Part shown: positions 35,263 to 45,234 of the stretch, one piece after another
How positions within the stretch are numbered: the stretch's first letter is position 1
How the letters are laid out: every line of letters starts with the position of its first letter
Source of the DNA: Sphingobacterium psychroaquaticum
GTDB taxonomy: Bacteria; Bacteroidota; Bacteroidia; Sphingobacteriales; Sphingobacteriaceae
Direction of reading: 5' to 3'
Assembly: GCF_900177625.1 (NCBI RefSeq)
Contig: NZ_FXAU01000004.1
Coordinates: forward strand, 124,001 to 188,000
DNA length: 64,000 bases
The notes under the pieces: model-generated
The model's input: only the letters and a program-made list of their open reading frames with translations
Databases searched by the model: none
What the model was told of the DNA's origin: nothing
Program-made: the position numbers and the translations under genes

Positions 35263-35302
35263 TTGATTAGAACAATTCTAAATTGATTTATTTTCCTACA
35301 GT

Positions 35303-35337
35303 TTTGTCAAATTTGTGTTAACAATTAGATAGATTTG
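35303..35337 (+). promoter_or_regulatory. sdhCAB promoter
   Basis: TAGATTTG at 35330-35337 with TTTG at 35303-35306 (spacing 23). A second TTTG at 35312-35315 is too close. The ATG of sdhC lies 27 bp downstream. Confidence 0.6.
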
Positions 35338-35364
35338 CGAAAATAATATAAAACAATAAGGATA

Positions 35365-36138
35365 ATGAGCAATTCAAAGCCAGTTTTAAGTTCTTCCATA
35401 GGAAGGAAACTGATCATGAGCTTAACAGGGATTTTTTTATGTACATTCCTGATAGTTCACTTGATTGGTAACTTGCAGTTATTTAAAGATGATGCGGGGT
35501 ATGCGTTCAATAACTACGCGTATTTAATGACCCATTTTGCCCCGATTAAGGTAGTATCGTACTTACTATACGCTTCTATTATTATTCACGCTATTTACGC
35601 TTTAGTGTTAACATTAAAGAATAGAGCAGCCCGCCCGATTGCCTACGCTCAAAATGGTGGTAAGGCAAACAGTAAGTGGAATTCACGTAACATGGGAATC
35701 TTAGGAACCGTAATTCTGGTTTTCTTAGCGACACACATGAATAATTTCTGGTGGAAGTACCACAACGACCAAACTCCTTACATTGAATACAGCAAGGATC
35801 TTGCAACAGGTGTTGTTACATCCAAAGAAATCAGCGCAAGTGAATTTCACGATTACCAAGTAACTGTTGTAAACAATGTGGAAGTAACAAAAGCACGTGA
35901 CTTGTATAAGCAAGTAGACTTTGCTTTCCAAAACATTGGTTTGGTTATCTTTTATGTAATTGCCATGATCGCTTTGGCCTTCCACTTAATTCACGGTTTC
36001 CAATCGGCTTTTCAGTCCTTAGGTTTTGCACACAAAAAATATGTGCCGCTTATTAAAGGACTAAGTGTTTGGTTGTTCGGTGTTATCATCCCTATCGGGT
36101 TTGCTTTAATGCCATTATATTTTTATTTCGTTAAATAA
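35365..36138 (+). CDS. sdhC: Succinate dehydrogenase cytochrome b subunit
   Basis: Membrane anchor of complex II with haem b; passes electrons to menaquinone. 257 residues with five transmembrane helices beginning with IMSLTGIFLCTFLIVHLIGN, then VVSYLLYASIIIHAIYALVL, MGILGTVILVFLATHMNNF, LVIFYVIAMIALAFHLIHGF and LSVWLFGVIIPIGFALM. His residues in helices (LIVHLIG, LATHMNN, LAFHLIHGF) are candidate haem ligands. This is the single-polypeptide b558 anchor (B. subtilis/Wolinella type), so no sdhD is needed. First gene of sdhCAB. Confidence 0.95.
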   Translation: MSNSKPVLSSSIGRKLIMSLTGIFLCTFLIVHLIGNLQLFKDDAGYAFNNYAYLMTHFAPIKVVSYLLYASIIIHAIYALVLTLKNRAARPIAYAQNGGKANSKWNSRNMGILGTVILVFLATHMNNFWWKYHNDQTPYIEYSKDLATGVVTSKEISASEFHDYQVTVVNNVEVTKARDLYKQVDFAFQNIGLVIFYVIAMIALAFHLIHGFQSAFQSLGFAHKKYVPLIKGLSVWLFGVIIPIGFALMPLYFYFVK

Positions 36139-36185
36139 TATTTAGGATAGTTAACCCTATCTGTTAAATACAAATTATTTAAAAT

Positions 36186-38120
36186 ATGTTAGATTCAAGA
36201 GTACCAGCAGGCCCGTTAGCGGAGAAATGGTCAAAACATAAATTTGAGATGAAGTTGGTAAACCCAGCTAACAAACGTAAGTTCACAATTATCGTTGTTG
36301 GTACAGGTTTAGCAGGAGCTTCAGCGGCCGCTTCCCTTGCGGAGCTTGGCTACAATGTAAAAACATTTTGTTACCAAGATTCACCACGTCGTGCGCACTC
36401 TATCGCAGCTCAAGGTGGTATCAACGCAGCAAAGAATTACCAAAATGACGGTGACTCTGTTTTCCGTCTTTTCTATGATACAATTAAAGGTGGTGACTAC
36501 CGTGCACGTGAGGCAAACGTTTACCGTTTAGCGGAAGTATCTGTAAACATCATCGACCAGTGTGTGGCTCAAGGTGTTCCTTTTGCCCGTGAATATGGTG
36601 GTCTTTTGGATAACCGTTCATTCGGTGGTGCACAGGTATCCCGTACGTTCTACGCGCGTGGTCAAACTGGACAACAATTATTATTAGGAGCTTACTCGAC
36701 GTTAAACCGTCAAATCCGTAAAGGAAAAGTAAAATCATACACACGTCACGAGATGTTGGATCTTGTGAAAATCGATGGTGAAGCACGTGGTATTATCACC
36801 CGTGATATGGTAACCGGAAAAATCGAATCGCATGAAGGTCACGCTGTATTGTTATGTACAGGTGGATACGGAAACGTATTCTTTCTTTCTACAAATGCGA
36901 TGGGCTGTAACGTAACAGCAGCGTGGAGAGCACACAAACGTGGTGCATTCTTCGCCAACCCTTGTTACACACAGATTCACCCTACGTGTATCCCTGTTAC
37001 AGGAGACCACCAGTCTAAGTTAACATTGATGTCTGAATCATTACGTAACGACGGCCGTGTATGGGTTCCAAAAACAGTTGAATTATCACAAAAACTACAA
37101 AAAGGAGAATTAAATCCTTCTGACATTAAAGAAGACGATAGAGATTACTTCTTAGAGCGTAAGTATCCTTCTTTCGGTAACTTGGTACCACGTGATGTGG
37201 CATCACGTAACGCCAAAGAAATGGTAGACGAAGGTCGTGGTGTTGGTAAAACAGGTATCGCTGTATTCCTTGATTTCGCGGAGGCAATTGGCCGTTTAGG
37301 AGAAGATACTGTACGTGAGAAATACGGTAACTTGTTCGACATGTACTACCAAATTACGGACGAGAACCCATATAAACAACCAATGCGTATCTACCCGGCA
37401 GTGCACTATACCATGGGTGGTGTATGGGTTGATTATAACTTGATGACAACCATCCCAGGTTTATATGCGTTGGGTGAATGTAACTTCTCTGACCACGGTG
37501 CAAACCGCTTAGGAGCTTCTGCCCTAATGCAAGGTTTATCGGATGGATATTTTGTTATTCCGTTTACGGTTGGAGATTACTTAGCGAAGCTAGGAAACTT
37601 CAAACCAATTGATAAAAACCACCCTGCTTTCGAAGAAACGCGTAAAGAAGTAGAAAATAATGTCAATAGACTATTGAGTCTTAATGGTTCAAAAACTGTC
37701 GATGATATCCACAAGAAACTAGGCCACATTATGTGGGAGTACTGTGGTATGGCACGTACAGCTGAAGGTCTAACAAAAGCAAAAGGCTTAATCCAGGAGC
37801 TTAAGAAAGAATTCTGGTCTGATGTGCGTGTATTAGGCGAGAACGAAGAGTTGAACATGTCTTTAGAAAAAGCTGGACGTGTGGCTGACTTCTTAGAATT
37901 GGGCGAGCTTATGGTTGATGATGCATTGAACCGCAATGAATCTTGTGGCGGTCACTTCCGTTTGGAATCACAGACTGAAGAAGGTGAAGCGAAACGTGAT
38001 GATGAGAACTACACATACGTTTCGGCATGGGAGTTCAAAGGAGATAATCAAGCAGAAGTTCTTCACAAAGAAGAGTTGGTTTTTGAAAACGTTAAACTAA
38101 CCCAAAGAAGTTACAAATAG
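36186..38120 (+). CDS. sdhA: Succinate dehydrogenase / fumarate reductase flavoprotein
   Basis: Catalytic flavoprotein subunit, succinate to fumarate. 644 residues. FAD-binding [19 protein letters not shown] near residue 40, the flavin-linked His in [18 protein letters not shown], substrate site [16 protein letters not shown] and [19 protein letters not shown]. The long form (644 residues) fits the B-type enzymes of Bacteroidota. 47 bp after sdhC and 25 bp before sdhB. Confidence 0.97.
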   Translation: MLDSRVPAGPLAEKWSKHKFEMKLVNPANKRKFTIIVVGTGLAGASAAASLAELGYNVKTFCYQDSPRRAHSIAAQGGINAAKNYQNDGDSVFRLFYDTIKGGDYRAREANVYRLAEVSVNIIDQCVAQGVPFAREYGGLLDNRSFGGAQVSRTFYARGQTGQQLLLGAYSTLNRQIRKGKVKSYTRHEMLDLVKIDGEARGIITRDMVTGKIESHEGHAVLLCTGGYGNVFFLSTNAMGCNVTAAWRAHKRGAFFANPCYTQIHPTCIPVTGDHQSKLTLMSESLRNDGRVWVPKTVELSQKLQKGELNPSDIKEDDRDYFLERKYPSFGNLVPRDVASRNAKEMVDEGRGVGKTGIAVFLDFAEAIGRLGEDTVREKYGNLFDMYYQITDENPYKQPMRIYPAVHYTMGGVWVDYNLMTTIPGLYALGECNFSDHGANRLGASALMQGLSDGYFVIPFTVGDYLAKLGNFKPIDKNHPAFEETRKEVENNVNRLLSLNGSKTVDDIHKKLGHIMWEYCGMARTAEGLTKAKGLIQELKKEFWSDVRVLGENEELNMSLEKAGRVADFLELGELMVDDALNRNESCGGHFRLESQTEEGEAKRDDENYTYVSAWEFKGDNQAEVLHKEELVFENVKLTQRSYK

Positions 38121-38145
38121 TAGTTGGGTATTTAAAAAGACTATC

Positions 38146-38925
38146 ATGGCACAACATATGAATTTAACGCTGAAAGTTTGGCGTCAAAAAAATGATAAAA
38201 CAAAAGGTCAATTCGTGACCATCCAAGCGAATAACATTGCGGACGATATGTCCTTTTTGGAAATGCTTGACATTGTAAACGAAGATCTTACTCGTAAAGG
38301 CGAAGACCCGGTTTACTTTGACCACGATTGTCGCGAAGGAATTTGCGGTATGTGTTCATTAGTAATCAACGGACGTCCACACGGACCGAAATATGGTATC
38401 ACGACATGCCAGTTGCACATGCGTTCTTTCCACGATGGACAAACAATCGTTATCGAACCATGGCGCGCAGCAGCATTCCCTGTATTGAAAGATTTAGCGG
38501 TAGATCGTACAGCTTTCGACCGTATCCAACAAGCAGGTGGTTATGTCAATGTAAATACAGGAGGTGTTCCTGATGCGAACACCATCGCCATTCCGAAGCG
38601 TATCGCTGACGAAGCTTTTGAATCGGCTACATGTATCGGTTGTGGTGCATGTGTGGCTGCTTGTAAAAATGCATCAGCCATGCTTTTTGTATCAGCTAAG
38701 ATTTCACAGTTTGCACTTCTTCCACAAGGTCAAACAGAGCGCTACGAAAGAGCACAAGCTATGGTAGACCAGATGGATGCGGAAGGTTTCGGTAACTGTA
38801 CGAATACAGGAGCATGTGAGGCTGAATGTCCAAAAGGCATTAAATTAACAAACATTGCACGTATGAACCGTGAGTACCTCACAGCAAAATTCTTCCGCGA
38901 GGAAGATGTACACGTACAATCATAA
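38146..38925 (+). CDS. sdhB: Succinate dehydrogenase / fumarate reductase iron-sulfur subunit
   Basis: Electron-transfer subunit with three iron-sulfur clusters. 259 residues: [2Fe-2S] site [20 protein letters not shown], then [17 protein letters not shown] and [15 protein letters not shown] for the [4Fe-4S] and [3Fe-4S] centres. Last gene of sdhCAB, followed by a terminator. Confidence 0.97.
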   Translation: MAQHMNLTLKVWRQKNDKTKGQFVTIQANNIADDMSFLEMLDIVNEDLTRKGEDPVYFDHDCREGICGMCSLVINGRPHGPKYGITTCQLHMRSFHDGQTIVIEPWRAAAFPVLKDLAVDRTAFDRIQQAGGYVNVNTGGVPDANTIAIPKRIADEAFESATCIGCGACVAACKNASAMLFVSAKISQFALLPQGQTERYERAQAMVDQMDAEGFGNCTNTGACEAECPKGIKLTNIARMNREYLTAKFFREEDVHVQS

Positions 38926-38967
38926 AAAATTCAAACTGGGCAGTAATGCCCCGTATGGAGAAGAGAG

Positions 38968-39003
38968 AAAATCCTCGCAGCACGAGCTGCGGGGATTTTT
39001 ATT
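38968..39003 (+). terminator. Terminator after sdhB
   Basis: AAATCCTCGCAG pairs with CTGCGGGGATTT (one G-U pair, loop CACGAG), followed by a T run. Confidence 0.82.
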
Positions 39004-39041
39004 TTTTCACTATATTTACTTCTACTTGAACACCATATAGG

Positions 39042-42000
39042 ATGCTGACAAAGATTCGTATACTTCTTCTTATACTCACGTTAACCCTCATAGGCACCGC
39101 TGTCACCATACACTTTACCATAACAGATGATGATATGCTTGCCCTGGATGCCAATAAGCTGACACATCGCATTCATCAATTTGAGGATCGGATCGATGAG
39201 ATATGGGCTGACAGTCTCTCCCTCAAAACTTTTCAGAATGTAGAAAAGTATCCCGTTCAAGTTGCCGATCTAACACAGAAGCTTACGCAGGAGTTTATAT
39301 TCCTTTTTATCTATAAGAATCACCAACTTGTACATTGGTCCAATAATATCTATGTCCCCGTGACCGATCTTGGACTAAAAAACAAAACCTCTTTTGCTCA
39401 ATCCGAAAACCGTTCTTTCCTACTAAAAAAAATAGACTTAAAGAACAACATCTCTGTCGTCGCTCTGGTTCCCATAAAGCGTAACTTTGATACGACCAAT
39501 GAGTATCTGACCAATAGTTTCACGTCTAATATCGATGTTAAAAATATTGATATCGCTTTGTATGATGATAACACCAATATTCGAAACATATACAGTAAGG
39601 CAAACGACTACCTTTTTTCCATCAAACTTATTGATGGAAAAAAGGATAATATATATATCCATCTACAGTTTATATGTTGGCTTACCGCGCTGATCTGTAT
39701 ACTGATTCTCAGCAATAGCATCTGTATACATATTGCCAAACAGGGTCGCGGTTGGTTAGCTGCAATATTATTTTTGAGTGTTATCCTCTTTGTACGCTAT
39801 ATTGACCTGAAAACAAACTGGCTTTCTATTCACTCGAGTCTCGAGCTATTCGATCCTAAATACTACGCCTACAATGAGTTTTTACCGAACCTATGGTCTT
39901 ATCTCATCACGACAGCCGTTATCTTCTGGTATATCTGTTTTCTCCGGATTATTCAAGATAATATTTCTGTGCGGGAACACCTACGCAATAAAGTATCCGC
40001 CACCTTTATTTCTCTCCTAGCGATTCTATCTGTGTATTTTTGGGGATATGTCATGTACCACTATTTGGGTACCCTGCTTACGCATTCGCCTTTCTATGAA
40101 AACGATTTCACCAAAATATTGAACCTCGGTTCCTATGGTTGGCTTACGATCATGATTATGTGCTTTAACATTACCTCTTTGGTCTTGTATATCGACAGTA
40201 TAGCCCAACTTATTAAGTATTTTAATAAGGAGATTACCGCAATCCTCAATATCCAGTTAATCTGTATCGTAATTTCACTCATTGCTTGCGCTCTGCTGGA
40301 CCTCAATATACTTTTCTGTATCTTGTTTGGCGTTCTTATCCTACTCCGGACCTATCGTACGTATAAATTTTCGCTTCCTTACAAGCTTTCCATATTTATT
40401 GTTAGTGTACTGCTCCTCTCCTCCATCTCTGTGGTATCCTATGATTATTATAATACCATCCGTAAAAAGGAAGGTATGAAATTGGCTGTAACACACCTAC
40501 TGGCGGAGGATGATACCAATGCAGTTTCCTTATTTATGGATTTCGAAAAAGAACTTAAAGAGGACCATAAATTGGCAACGCTCCTAAGCTTTAATGACAC
40601 CATAAGTGATGCACACTTTATCGAGGATTACATTCGGACACGTTATCTAAATGGATATCTTTCCAAGTTTGAATTTAAGGCCTATTTCTATAACAATGAG
40701 GGTATCCCTTTAGATCACTACGGAATCGATAAAGCGAATGAATATCGAGAGAAGGTAATCAAAAACGCCATTAAAATCCCATACACAGATAACTTTTACA
40801 GACTTAAAAGTGAATTGGGTAGCTTAGAGTACTTTACTCATATTACCATTCCTTACCTAAATAGTCCAGATAAGGTTTTTAATGTATACGTCAACTTAAA
40901 GAACCTTTCCTTTGGCACCTTGATCCCCTATCCCGAGATTCTTTCGGATAACAGGGTTATGAATAAGCAATTCGATCAGTTTCAAGGTAACTCCTATGCC
41001 TTTTACAAAGACGGGGGGCTCGTGACGCAATACGGTAATTTTGATTACCCAAATAATGATCGTAAAACGACTAAAAAATTAAATAAGTTCACGCAGATTA
41101 AAGACAATAGTAACTATATACACTTAGCCTATAAGCCAGATCAGTATACCACGATCATATTCAGTAAGATGAAGCCTAGTGTATGGGATTACTTAGCGCT
41201 GGGGTCTATTGTATTTATTTTTCTTTTATGCTTCTTTTGTATATTCAACCTCTTGAGCTACACCATACGTACACTATCCAGCACCCAATTCAAATGGAAA
41301 AGAATACGCTACCAACTTCGCCAGGTTTTCAATAACATCCAATATAGTACGCGTATACAGAGCCTGGTAATCCTATCCGTTTTATTAGGAATCTTGATTT
41401 CCGGAGGAATTGCATTTGTCAGTATCAATAGGCAACTCGAATCCAACCAAACAACGAATCGTCTTCGTGAAATCGCGGAAATTACGAAGAAGATTGAAAA
41501 TACGGTAGCTGGTATGAAAGACTTCGGAGAGAGCGATTTGATCCAAATCTTAAAGGACGTATCTACGACCTCTATCAGTAACTTTAACCTATTTGATAAG
41601 CGCGGGAAACTTATGTATTCCACCCAGCCACGTATTTTTGACCTGAACTTAATCTCTTCTTATATCAATCCCGATGCACTGACAAAACTCGCTGCATTAC
41701 GCAAATCTGTTGTTTACGAAGAAGAGCAAATCTCCAAATTCAATTTTGCAGCGGCATATACGGCCATAAAGAACGAAGAGTATAAAACCATAGCTTATCT
41801 GAATATTCCGTATTACAACACCGTAAAGGAGGCTGCAGCAAGCAAAAATTTATTATTGAATACGATTCTTAATATTTACACCGTCATTATTATCTTATTC
41901 GGTTTCATTGCAGTCGCCGTGTCTAGTAAAATTACCGAGCCATTAAATATTGTACGGGCAAAGTTAGCGGAGACCCAACTTTCCAACAAGATTAACGAAC

Positions 42001-42794
42001 CGCTGTATTGGGAACGTAATGATGAGATAGGGATGTTGATCAAAGAGTATAATTATATGTTGATCAAATTGGAAGAGAGTGCCAAGCAACTACGAGACGC
42101 GGAACGAGAGAAAGCTTGGCGTGAAATGGCTAAGCAGGTCGCACACGAGATTAAAAATCCGTTAACGCCCATGAAATTGGGTATCCAGCAGCTTATACGT
42201 TCCTACAATGAGCAAGACCCTCGTTTTACAGAACGCTTTGACCGAATCTCGACATCAATCATTGAGCAAATCGATAGCTTATCTACTATTGCGACTGAAT
42301 TTTCGGCCTTTGCCAAATTACCGGAGACGAACTTGATTAAGATCGATATCCTAGAGAAAATACAAACGACAACCAACCTATTCAACAGCAGCGTGAATAT
42401 CATGATTACGCTATCCAACAGTACAAATCTGGAACGTATTTATGTTTTAGGGGATAATGACCAGTTTATGCGCTCACTGAACAATCTCTTCAAGAACGCA
42501 ATAGAGGCCAGTAAAGGAAAAAAGAAGCATAAGATCGATATTATGGTTGACCTGTATAACGAAAACTGGGTCCGTATCCTCATTAAGGATAATGGCTATG
42601 GTATTCCTGAAGACGTGATTCCGAGTATTTTCAAACCCAACTTTACGACAAAAAGTTCCGGAACAGGCTTGGGACTTGCTTTCGTTAAACAAACTGTCAC
42701 AGGTATCGGCGGTTCTATCCGTTTTATTACCAAAGCAAATAGCGGAACAACCTTTATTATTACGTTACCGATCTATGAAGAAGGAAATGGGTAG
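39042..42794 (+). CDS. Very large NtrY-like membrane sensor histidine kinase
   Basis: 1250 residues, far above the ~700 usual for NtrY. N-terminal signal/TM (IRILLLILTLTLIGTAVTIHF), an extracytoplasmic domain to about 200, seven or so helices between about 205 and 460, a second large extracytoplasmic domain (about 465-710), helices near 715-740 and 780-800, a third sensor region, a helix near 940-960, a HAMP-like linker, then HisKA with phospho-acceptor His1035 in QVAHEIKNPLTPMKLGIQQL and HATPase with FKNAIEASKG, IKDNGYGIPEDV and SSGTGLGLAFVKQ. The H-box with NPLTPMKL is the NtrY/NtrB type. No response regulator is adjacent, so the partner is elsewhere. Confidence 0.9.
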   Translation: MLTKIRILLLILTLTLIGTAVTIHFTITDDDMLALDANKLTHRIHQFEDRIDEIWADSLSLKTFQNVEKYPVQVADLTQKLTQEFIFLFIYKNHQLVHWSNNIYVPVTDLGLKNKTSFAQSENRSFLLKKIDLKNNISVVALVPIKRNFDTTNEYLTNSFTSNIDVKNIDIALYDDNTNIRNIYSKANDYLFSIKLIDGKKDNIYIHLQFICWLTALICILILSNSICIHIAKQGRGWLAAILFLSVILFVRYIDLKTNWLSIHSSLELFDPKYYAYNEFLPNLWSYLITTAVIFWYICFLRIIQDNISVREHLRNKVSATFISLLAILSVYFWGYVMYHYLGTLLTHSPFYENDFTKILNLGSYGWLTIMIMCFNITSLVLYIDSIAQLIKYFNKEITAILNIQLICIVISLIACALLDLNILFCILFGVLILLRTYRTYKFSLPYKLSIFIVSVLLLSSISVVSYDYYNTIRKKEGMKLAVTHLLAEDDTNAVSLFMDFEKELKEDHKLATLLSFNDTISDAHFIEDYIRTRYLNGYLSKFEFKAYFYNNEGIPLDHYGIDKANEYREKVIKNAIKIPYTDNFYRLKSELGSLEYFTHITIPYLNSPDKVFNVYVNLKNLSFGTLIPYPEILSDNRVMNKQFDQFQGNSYAFYKDGGLVTQYGNFDYPNNDRKTTKKLNKFTQIKDNSNYIHLAYKPDQYTTIIFSKMKPSVWDYLALGSIVFIFLLCFFCIFNLLSYTIRTLSSTQFKWKRIRYQLRQVFNNIQYSTRIQSLVILSVLLGILISGGIAFVSINRQLESNQTTNRLREIAEITKKIENTVAGMKDFGESDLIQILKDVSTTSISNFNLFDKRGKLMYSTQPRIFDLNLISSYINPDALTKLAALRKSVVYEEEQISKFNFAAAYTAIKNEEYKTIAYLNIPYYNTVKEAAASKNLLLNTILNIYTVIIILFGFIAVAVSSKITEPLNIVRAKLAETQLSNKINEPLYWERNDEIGMLIKEYNYMLIKLEESAKQLRDAEREKAWREMAKQVAHEIKNPLTPMKLGIQQLIRSYNEQDPRFTERFDRISTSIIEQIDSLSTIATEFSAFAKLPETNLIKIDILEKIQTTTNLFNSSVNIMITLSNSTNLERIYVLGDNDQFMRSLNNLFKNAIEASKGKKKHKIDIMVDLYNENWVRILIKDNGYGIPEDVIPSIFKPNFTTKSSGTGLGLAFVKQTVTGIGGSIRFITKANSGTTFIITLPIYEEGNG

Positions 42795-42801
42795 AAAATA
42801 A

Positions 42802-42833
42802 AAAAGCCTTGAGAAAATATTCTCAAGGCTTTT
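42802..42833. terminator. Terminator between histidine kinase and tRNA genes
   Basis: AAAAGCCTTGAGAA/TTCTCAAGGCTTTT, 14-bp stem with AATA loop, symmetric for both strands. Confidence 0.85.
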
Positions 42834-42847
42834 ACAATTTAATGAAG

Positions 42848-42921
42848 CGGTCTGGACGGGACTCGAACCCGCGACCCCATGCGTGACAGGCATGTATTCT
42901 AACCAGCTGAACTACCAGACC
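42848..42921 (-). tRNA. tRNA-Asp (GTC), copy 1
   Basis: On the minus strand the 74-base gene starts GGTCTGGTAGTTCAGCTGG and ends in CCAGACC plus a G discriminator base. Acceptor stem GGTCTGG/CCAGACC, anticodon loop CTGTCAC with anticodon GTC (aspartate), T-loop GGTTCGAGTCCC. CCA is not encoded. Identical to the copy at 42981-43054. Confidence 0.95.
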
Positions 42922-42980
42922 TAAGATTTTCAGTTCTTCATTAATCAGAGAAATCGCTTCTCCTATTGTTACTATTTTAG

Positions 42981-43054
42981 CGGTCTGGACGGGACTCGAA
43001 CCCGCGACCCCATGCGTGACAGGCATGTATTCTAACCAGCTGAACTACCAGACC
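42981..43054 (-). tRNA. tRNA-Asp (GTC), copy 2
   Basis: Identical in sequence to the copy 59 bp downstream. Being promoter-proximal (promoter at 43080-43087), it is transcribed first; both are likely cut from one precursor that ends at the terminator at 42802-42833. Confidence 0.95.
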
Positions 43055-43079
43055 TAAAACCTTCCCTTGAGAAGGTGTG

Positions 43080-43087
43080 CAAATATA
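43080..43087 (-). promoter_or_regulatory. Promoter -7 element of the tRNA-Asp pair
   Basis: TATATTTG on the minus strand, 25 bp before the first tRNA base; TTTA lies 20 bases upstream as a weak -33 box. Confidence 0.6.
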
Positions 43088-43127
43088 GCGTTTATTTCGA
43101 TAACTGCTAAACTTTTTTTAAAAAAAC

Positions 43128-44201
43128 CTAGTCTACGGCGCCGTCCTTCATCTTTTCAGCGTTCTCCGCAAATTGTAAAGCATCGATAATTCCCTGAATA
43201 TCACCATCCATAACAGCTGGTAAGTTGTACATCGTTAACCCAATACGGTGCTCCGTAACACGCCCTTGTGGGTAGTTATATGTACGCACTTTTGCCGAAC
43301 GGTCACCCGTTGACACCATCGTTTTACGTTTTGCAGCAATATCTCCGTGTTTTTTCTGCACTTCTAGCTCGTACAGTTTGTTACGCAACATCTCCATCGC
43401 CAACTCACGGTTCGCTAATTGAGAACGCTCCACCTGACAAACGACCACAATTCCTGAAGGCTTATGCGTTAACTGTACTTTTGTTTCTACCTTATTTACG
43501 TTCTGTCCACCAGCACCACCCGAACGAGATGTCTGCATTTCGATATCACCTGGGTTCACTTCAACATCCACTTCCTCCGCTTCTGGTAATACGGCAACCG
43601 ATGCGGCCGAGGTATGCACGCGACCTTGCGTTTCTGTATCAGGAACACGCTGCACACGGTGAACACCCGATTCGTATTTCAATTGACCATACGCATCGTC
43701 ACCAATCACCTTCAACACAACCTCTTTGTAACCGCCGGAAGTACCCTCCGTAACATCCATAACCTCTGTACGCCAGCCCTTCGTTTCAAAGAATCGTGTA
43801 TACATACGGTATAAATCACCCGCAAATAAAGCGGCCTCATCACCTCCAGTACCACCACGAATCTCGATAATAGCGTTCTTACCATCTTCCGGATCTTTAG
43901 GAATCAACATCAAACGAATCTCTTCTTCTTTCTCTTCCTTCTGCGTAAGCAAAATATCTAACTCCTCTTTTGCCATTTCACGCAACTCCTGATCCTTCTC
44001 ATTCGCTAAGATGTCCTTGTTTGTATCGATATTGCTTACCATATTTTTATACAAATGGTACTGCTCTACGATTTTTGACAAGTCTTTGTATTCTTTATTC
44101 AACTTAGCAAATCGCTTCATATCATTGATGGTATCTGGGTTGCTCAATTCGGCTTCCACTTCTTCCCATCGTTCCTTTATGGCTTGTAATTTTTCTAACA
44201 T
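43128..44201 (-). CDS. prfA: Peptide chain release factor 1
   Basis: Reads UAA and UAG stop codons. 357 residues. The GGQ hydrolysis motif is in [17 protein letters not shown]; the codon-recognition P-x-T element is PDT in [17 protein letters not shown] (the usual tripeptide in many bacteria is PAT; only the flanking Pro and Thr are invariant). Own promoter at 44253-44260. The prmC methyltransferase that modifies the GGQ glutamine is not next to it. Confidence 0.96.
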   Translation of the reverse strand: MLEKLQAIKERWEEVEAELSNPDTINDMKRFAKLNKEYKDLSKIVEQYHLYKNMVSNIDTNKDILANEKDQELREMAKEELDILLTQKEEKEEEIRLMLIPKDPEDGKNAIIEIRGGTGGDEAALFAGDLYRMYTRFFETKGWRTEVMDVTEGTSGGYKEVVLKVIGDDAYGQLKYESGVHRVQRVPDTETQGRVHTSAASVAVLPEAEEVDVEVNPGDIEMQTSRSGGAGGQNVNKVETKVQLTHKPSGIVVVCQVERSQLANRELAMEMLRNKLYELEVQKKHGDIAAKRKTMVSTGDRSAKVRTYNYPQGRVTEHRIGLTMYNLPAVMDGDIQGIIDALQFAENAEKMKDGAVD

Positions 44202-44252
44202 ATCTTGTGTAACTTTTTCACAGCAACATATTTGCCCCGAAATTTATAGCGA

Positions 44253-44260
44253 CAAAAGTA
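44253..44260 (-). promoter_or_regulatory. prfA promoter -7 element
   Basis: TACTTTTG on the minus strand, about 50 bp before the prfA ATG. Confidence 0.5.
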
Positions 44261-44275
44261 AAGAATTTTTTGGTA

Positions 44276-44605
44276 TTAATGAGCGGAAACCGCTTTCAAA
44301 CCGACGATGGATGCGATGAGCGTAAAAATAAAAAAGACACGCCAAAAATCTGCAGGCTCTTTAAAGACTAGAATACCCACCAAAACAGTCCCTACAGCAC
44401 CGATCCCCGTCCATACGGCATATGCTGTACCCAAAGGGAGGCTTTGTGTTGCTTTCATCAATAAAGCCATACTAACGGTTAGACATATAACAAAACCGAT
44501 ATACCAGCCATACATTTCCGTTCCCGTTGTAACTTTCGCTTTTCCTAAACAGGAGGTAAAACCGACCTCAAAAAGACCGGCAATAATTAAAAAAATCCAA
44601 TTCAT
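44276..44605 (-). CDS. SMR-family multidrug/guanidinium exporter
   Basis: 109-residue four-helix transporter of the small multidrug resistance family. Essential Glu13 in IIAGLFEVGF; helix 3 motif SLPLGTAYAVWTGIGAVGT and the C-terminal ADFWRVFFIFTLIASIVGLK. The helix-3 pattern fits SugE/Gdx-like (guanidinium) members as well as quaternary-ammonium exporters, so the substrate is uncertain. It lies downstream of the Crp-type regulator (69 bp), which may control it. Confidence 0.9.
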   Translation of the reverse strand: MNWIFLIIAGLFEVGFTSCLGKAKVTTGTEMYGWYIGFVICLTVSMALLMKATQSLPLGTAYAVWTGIGAVGTVLVGILVFKEPADFWRVFFIFTLIASIVGLKAVSAH

Positions 44606-44673
44606 TGTATAACCTTTTTAGGATGCAAAGGTCGTGTTTTTCAGAAAATTTATTTTTAACAAATGTTAAAAAA

Positions 44674-45234
44674 TTAAATTTTTGCCCGGATTCGACTCAA
44701 GGTGACCTGACTGATTCCCAGATAGGAAGCAATAAAACCCAATTTTATGTGATGAATAAGAGCGGGAGCCCTTTCCAATAACTCTTTGTAACTTTCGGCC
44801 GCAGTCTTAAACAGTTTTGACATCAATCTATATTCAATTTTTAACGTCTCCACTTCGGCCAACTTTCGTCCCCAGTTGGCAATCCCTAGTGATTCATGAA
44901 ACAACTGTTGCAAGGCATTTGCCTTAACCCGATACAGCACTGCATCTTCCATGGTTTGGATATTTTCATAGCCTGCTTTACCATGTACATAACTATTTAG
45001 CGACATGAGCGCATCACCAGGAAAAGCAAAATCTAAAATCACCTCCTTTTCTTCTTTGTAATAGAAAATTCGACAGGATCCTTCTTTAATAAAATACAAA
45101 TAGTGTGAATGTCGGTCTACTTCGATTACATTGGTGTTTTTTGGGACTACGACCTCCTCAAACAAAGGATATAACAAATCGATATCTTTTCCTTGCAGCG
45201 GAAAGAAATGTTGTATAATGGTTAATGCGTCCAT
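44674..45234 (-). CDS. Crp/Fnr-family transcriptional regulator
   Basis: 186 residues: an N-terminal cyclic-nucleotide-binding fold (NTNVIEVDRHSHYLYFIKEG, DFAFPGDALMSLNSYVHGK) and a C-terminal helix-turn-helix (IASYLGISQVTLSRIRAKI). No conserved arginine-serine phosphate cassette like that of Crp, so it likely senses something other than cAMP; no Fe-S cysteines. Its start codon lies 13 bp inside the end of the lpxH-type gene, so these are in one operon. Probable local target: the SMR gene next to it. Confidence 0.88.
   Translation of the reverse strand: MDALTIIQHFFPLQGKDIDLLYPLFEEVVVPKNTNVIEVDRHSHYLYFIKEGSCRIFYYKEEKEVILDFAFPGDALMSLNSYVHGKAGYENIQTMEDAVLYRVKANALQQLFHESLGIANWGRKLAEVETLKIEYRLMSKLFKTAAESYKELLERAPALIHHIKLGFIASYLGISQVTLSRIRAKI

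Noticed and set aside
42832..43026. Minus-strand open frame over the tRNA-Asp region
   Set aside because: It is a translation of tRNA sequence; the two tRNA genes explain it fully.
43268..43814. Plus-strand frames antisense to prfA
   Set aside because: They are shadows of a well-supported release factor gene and show no protein family signal.
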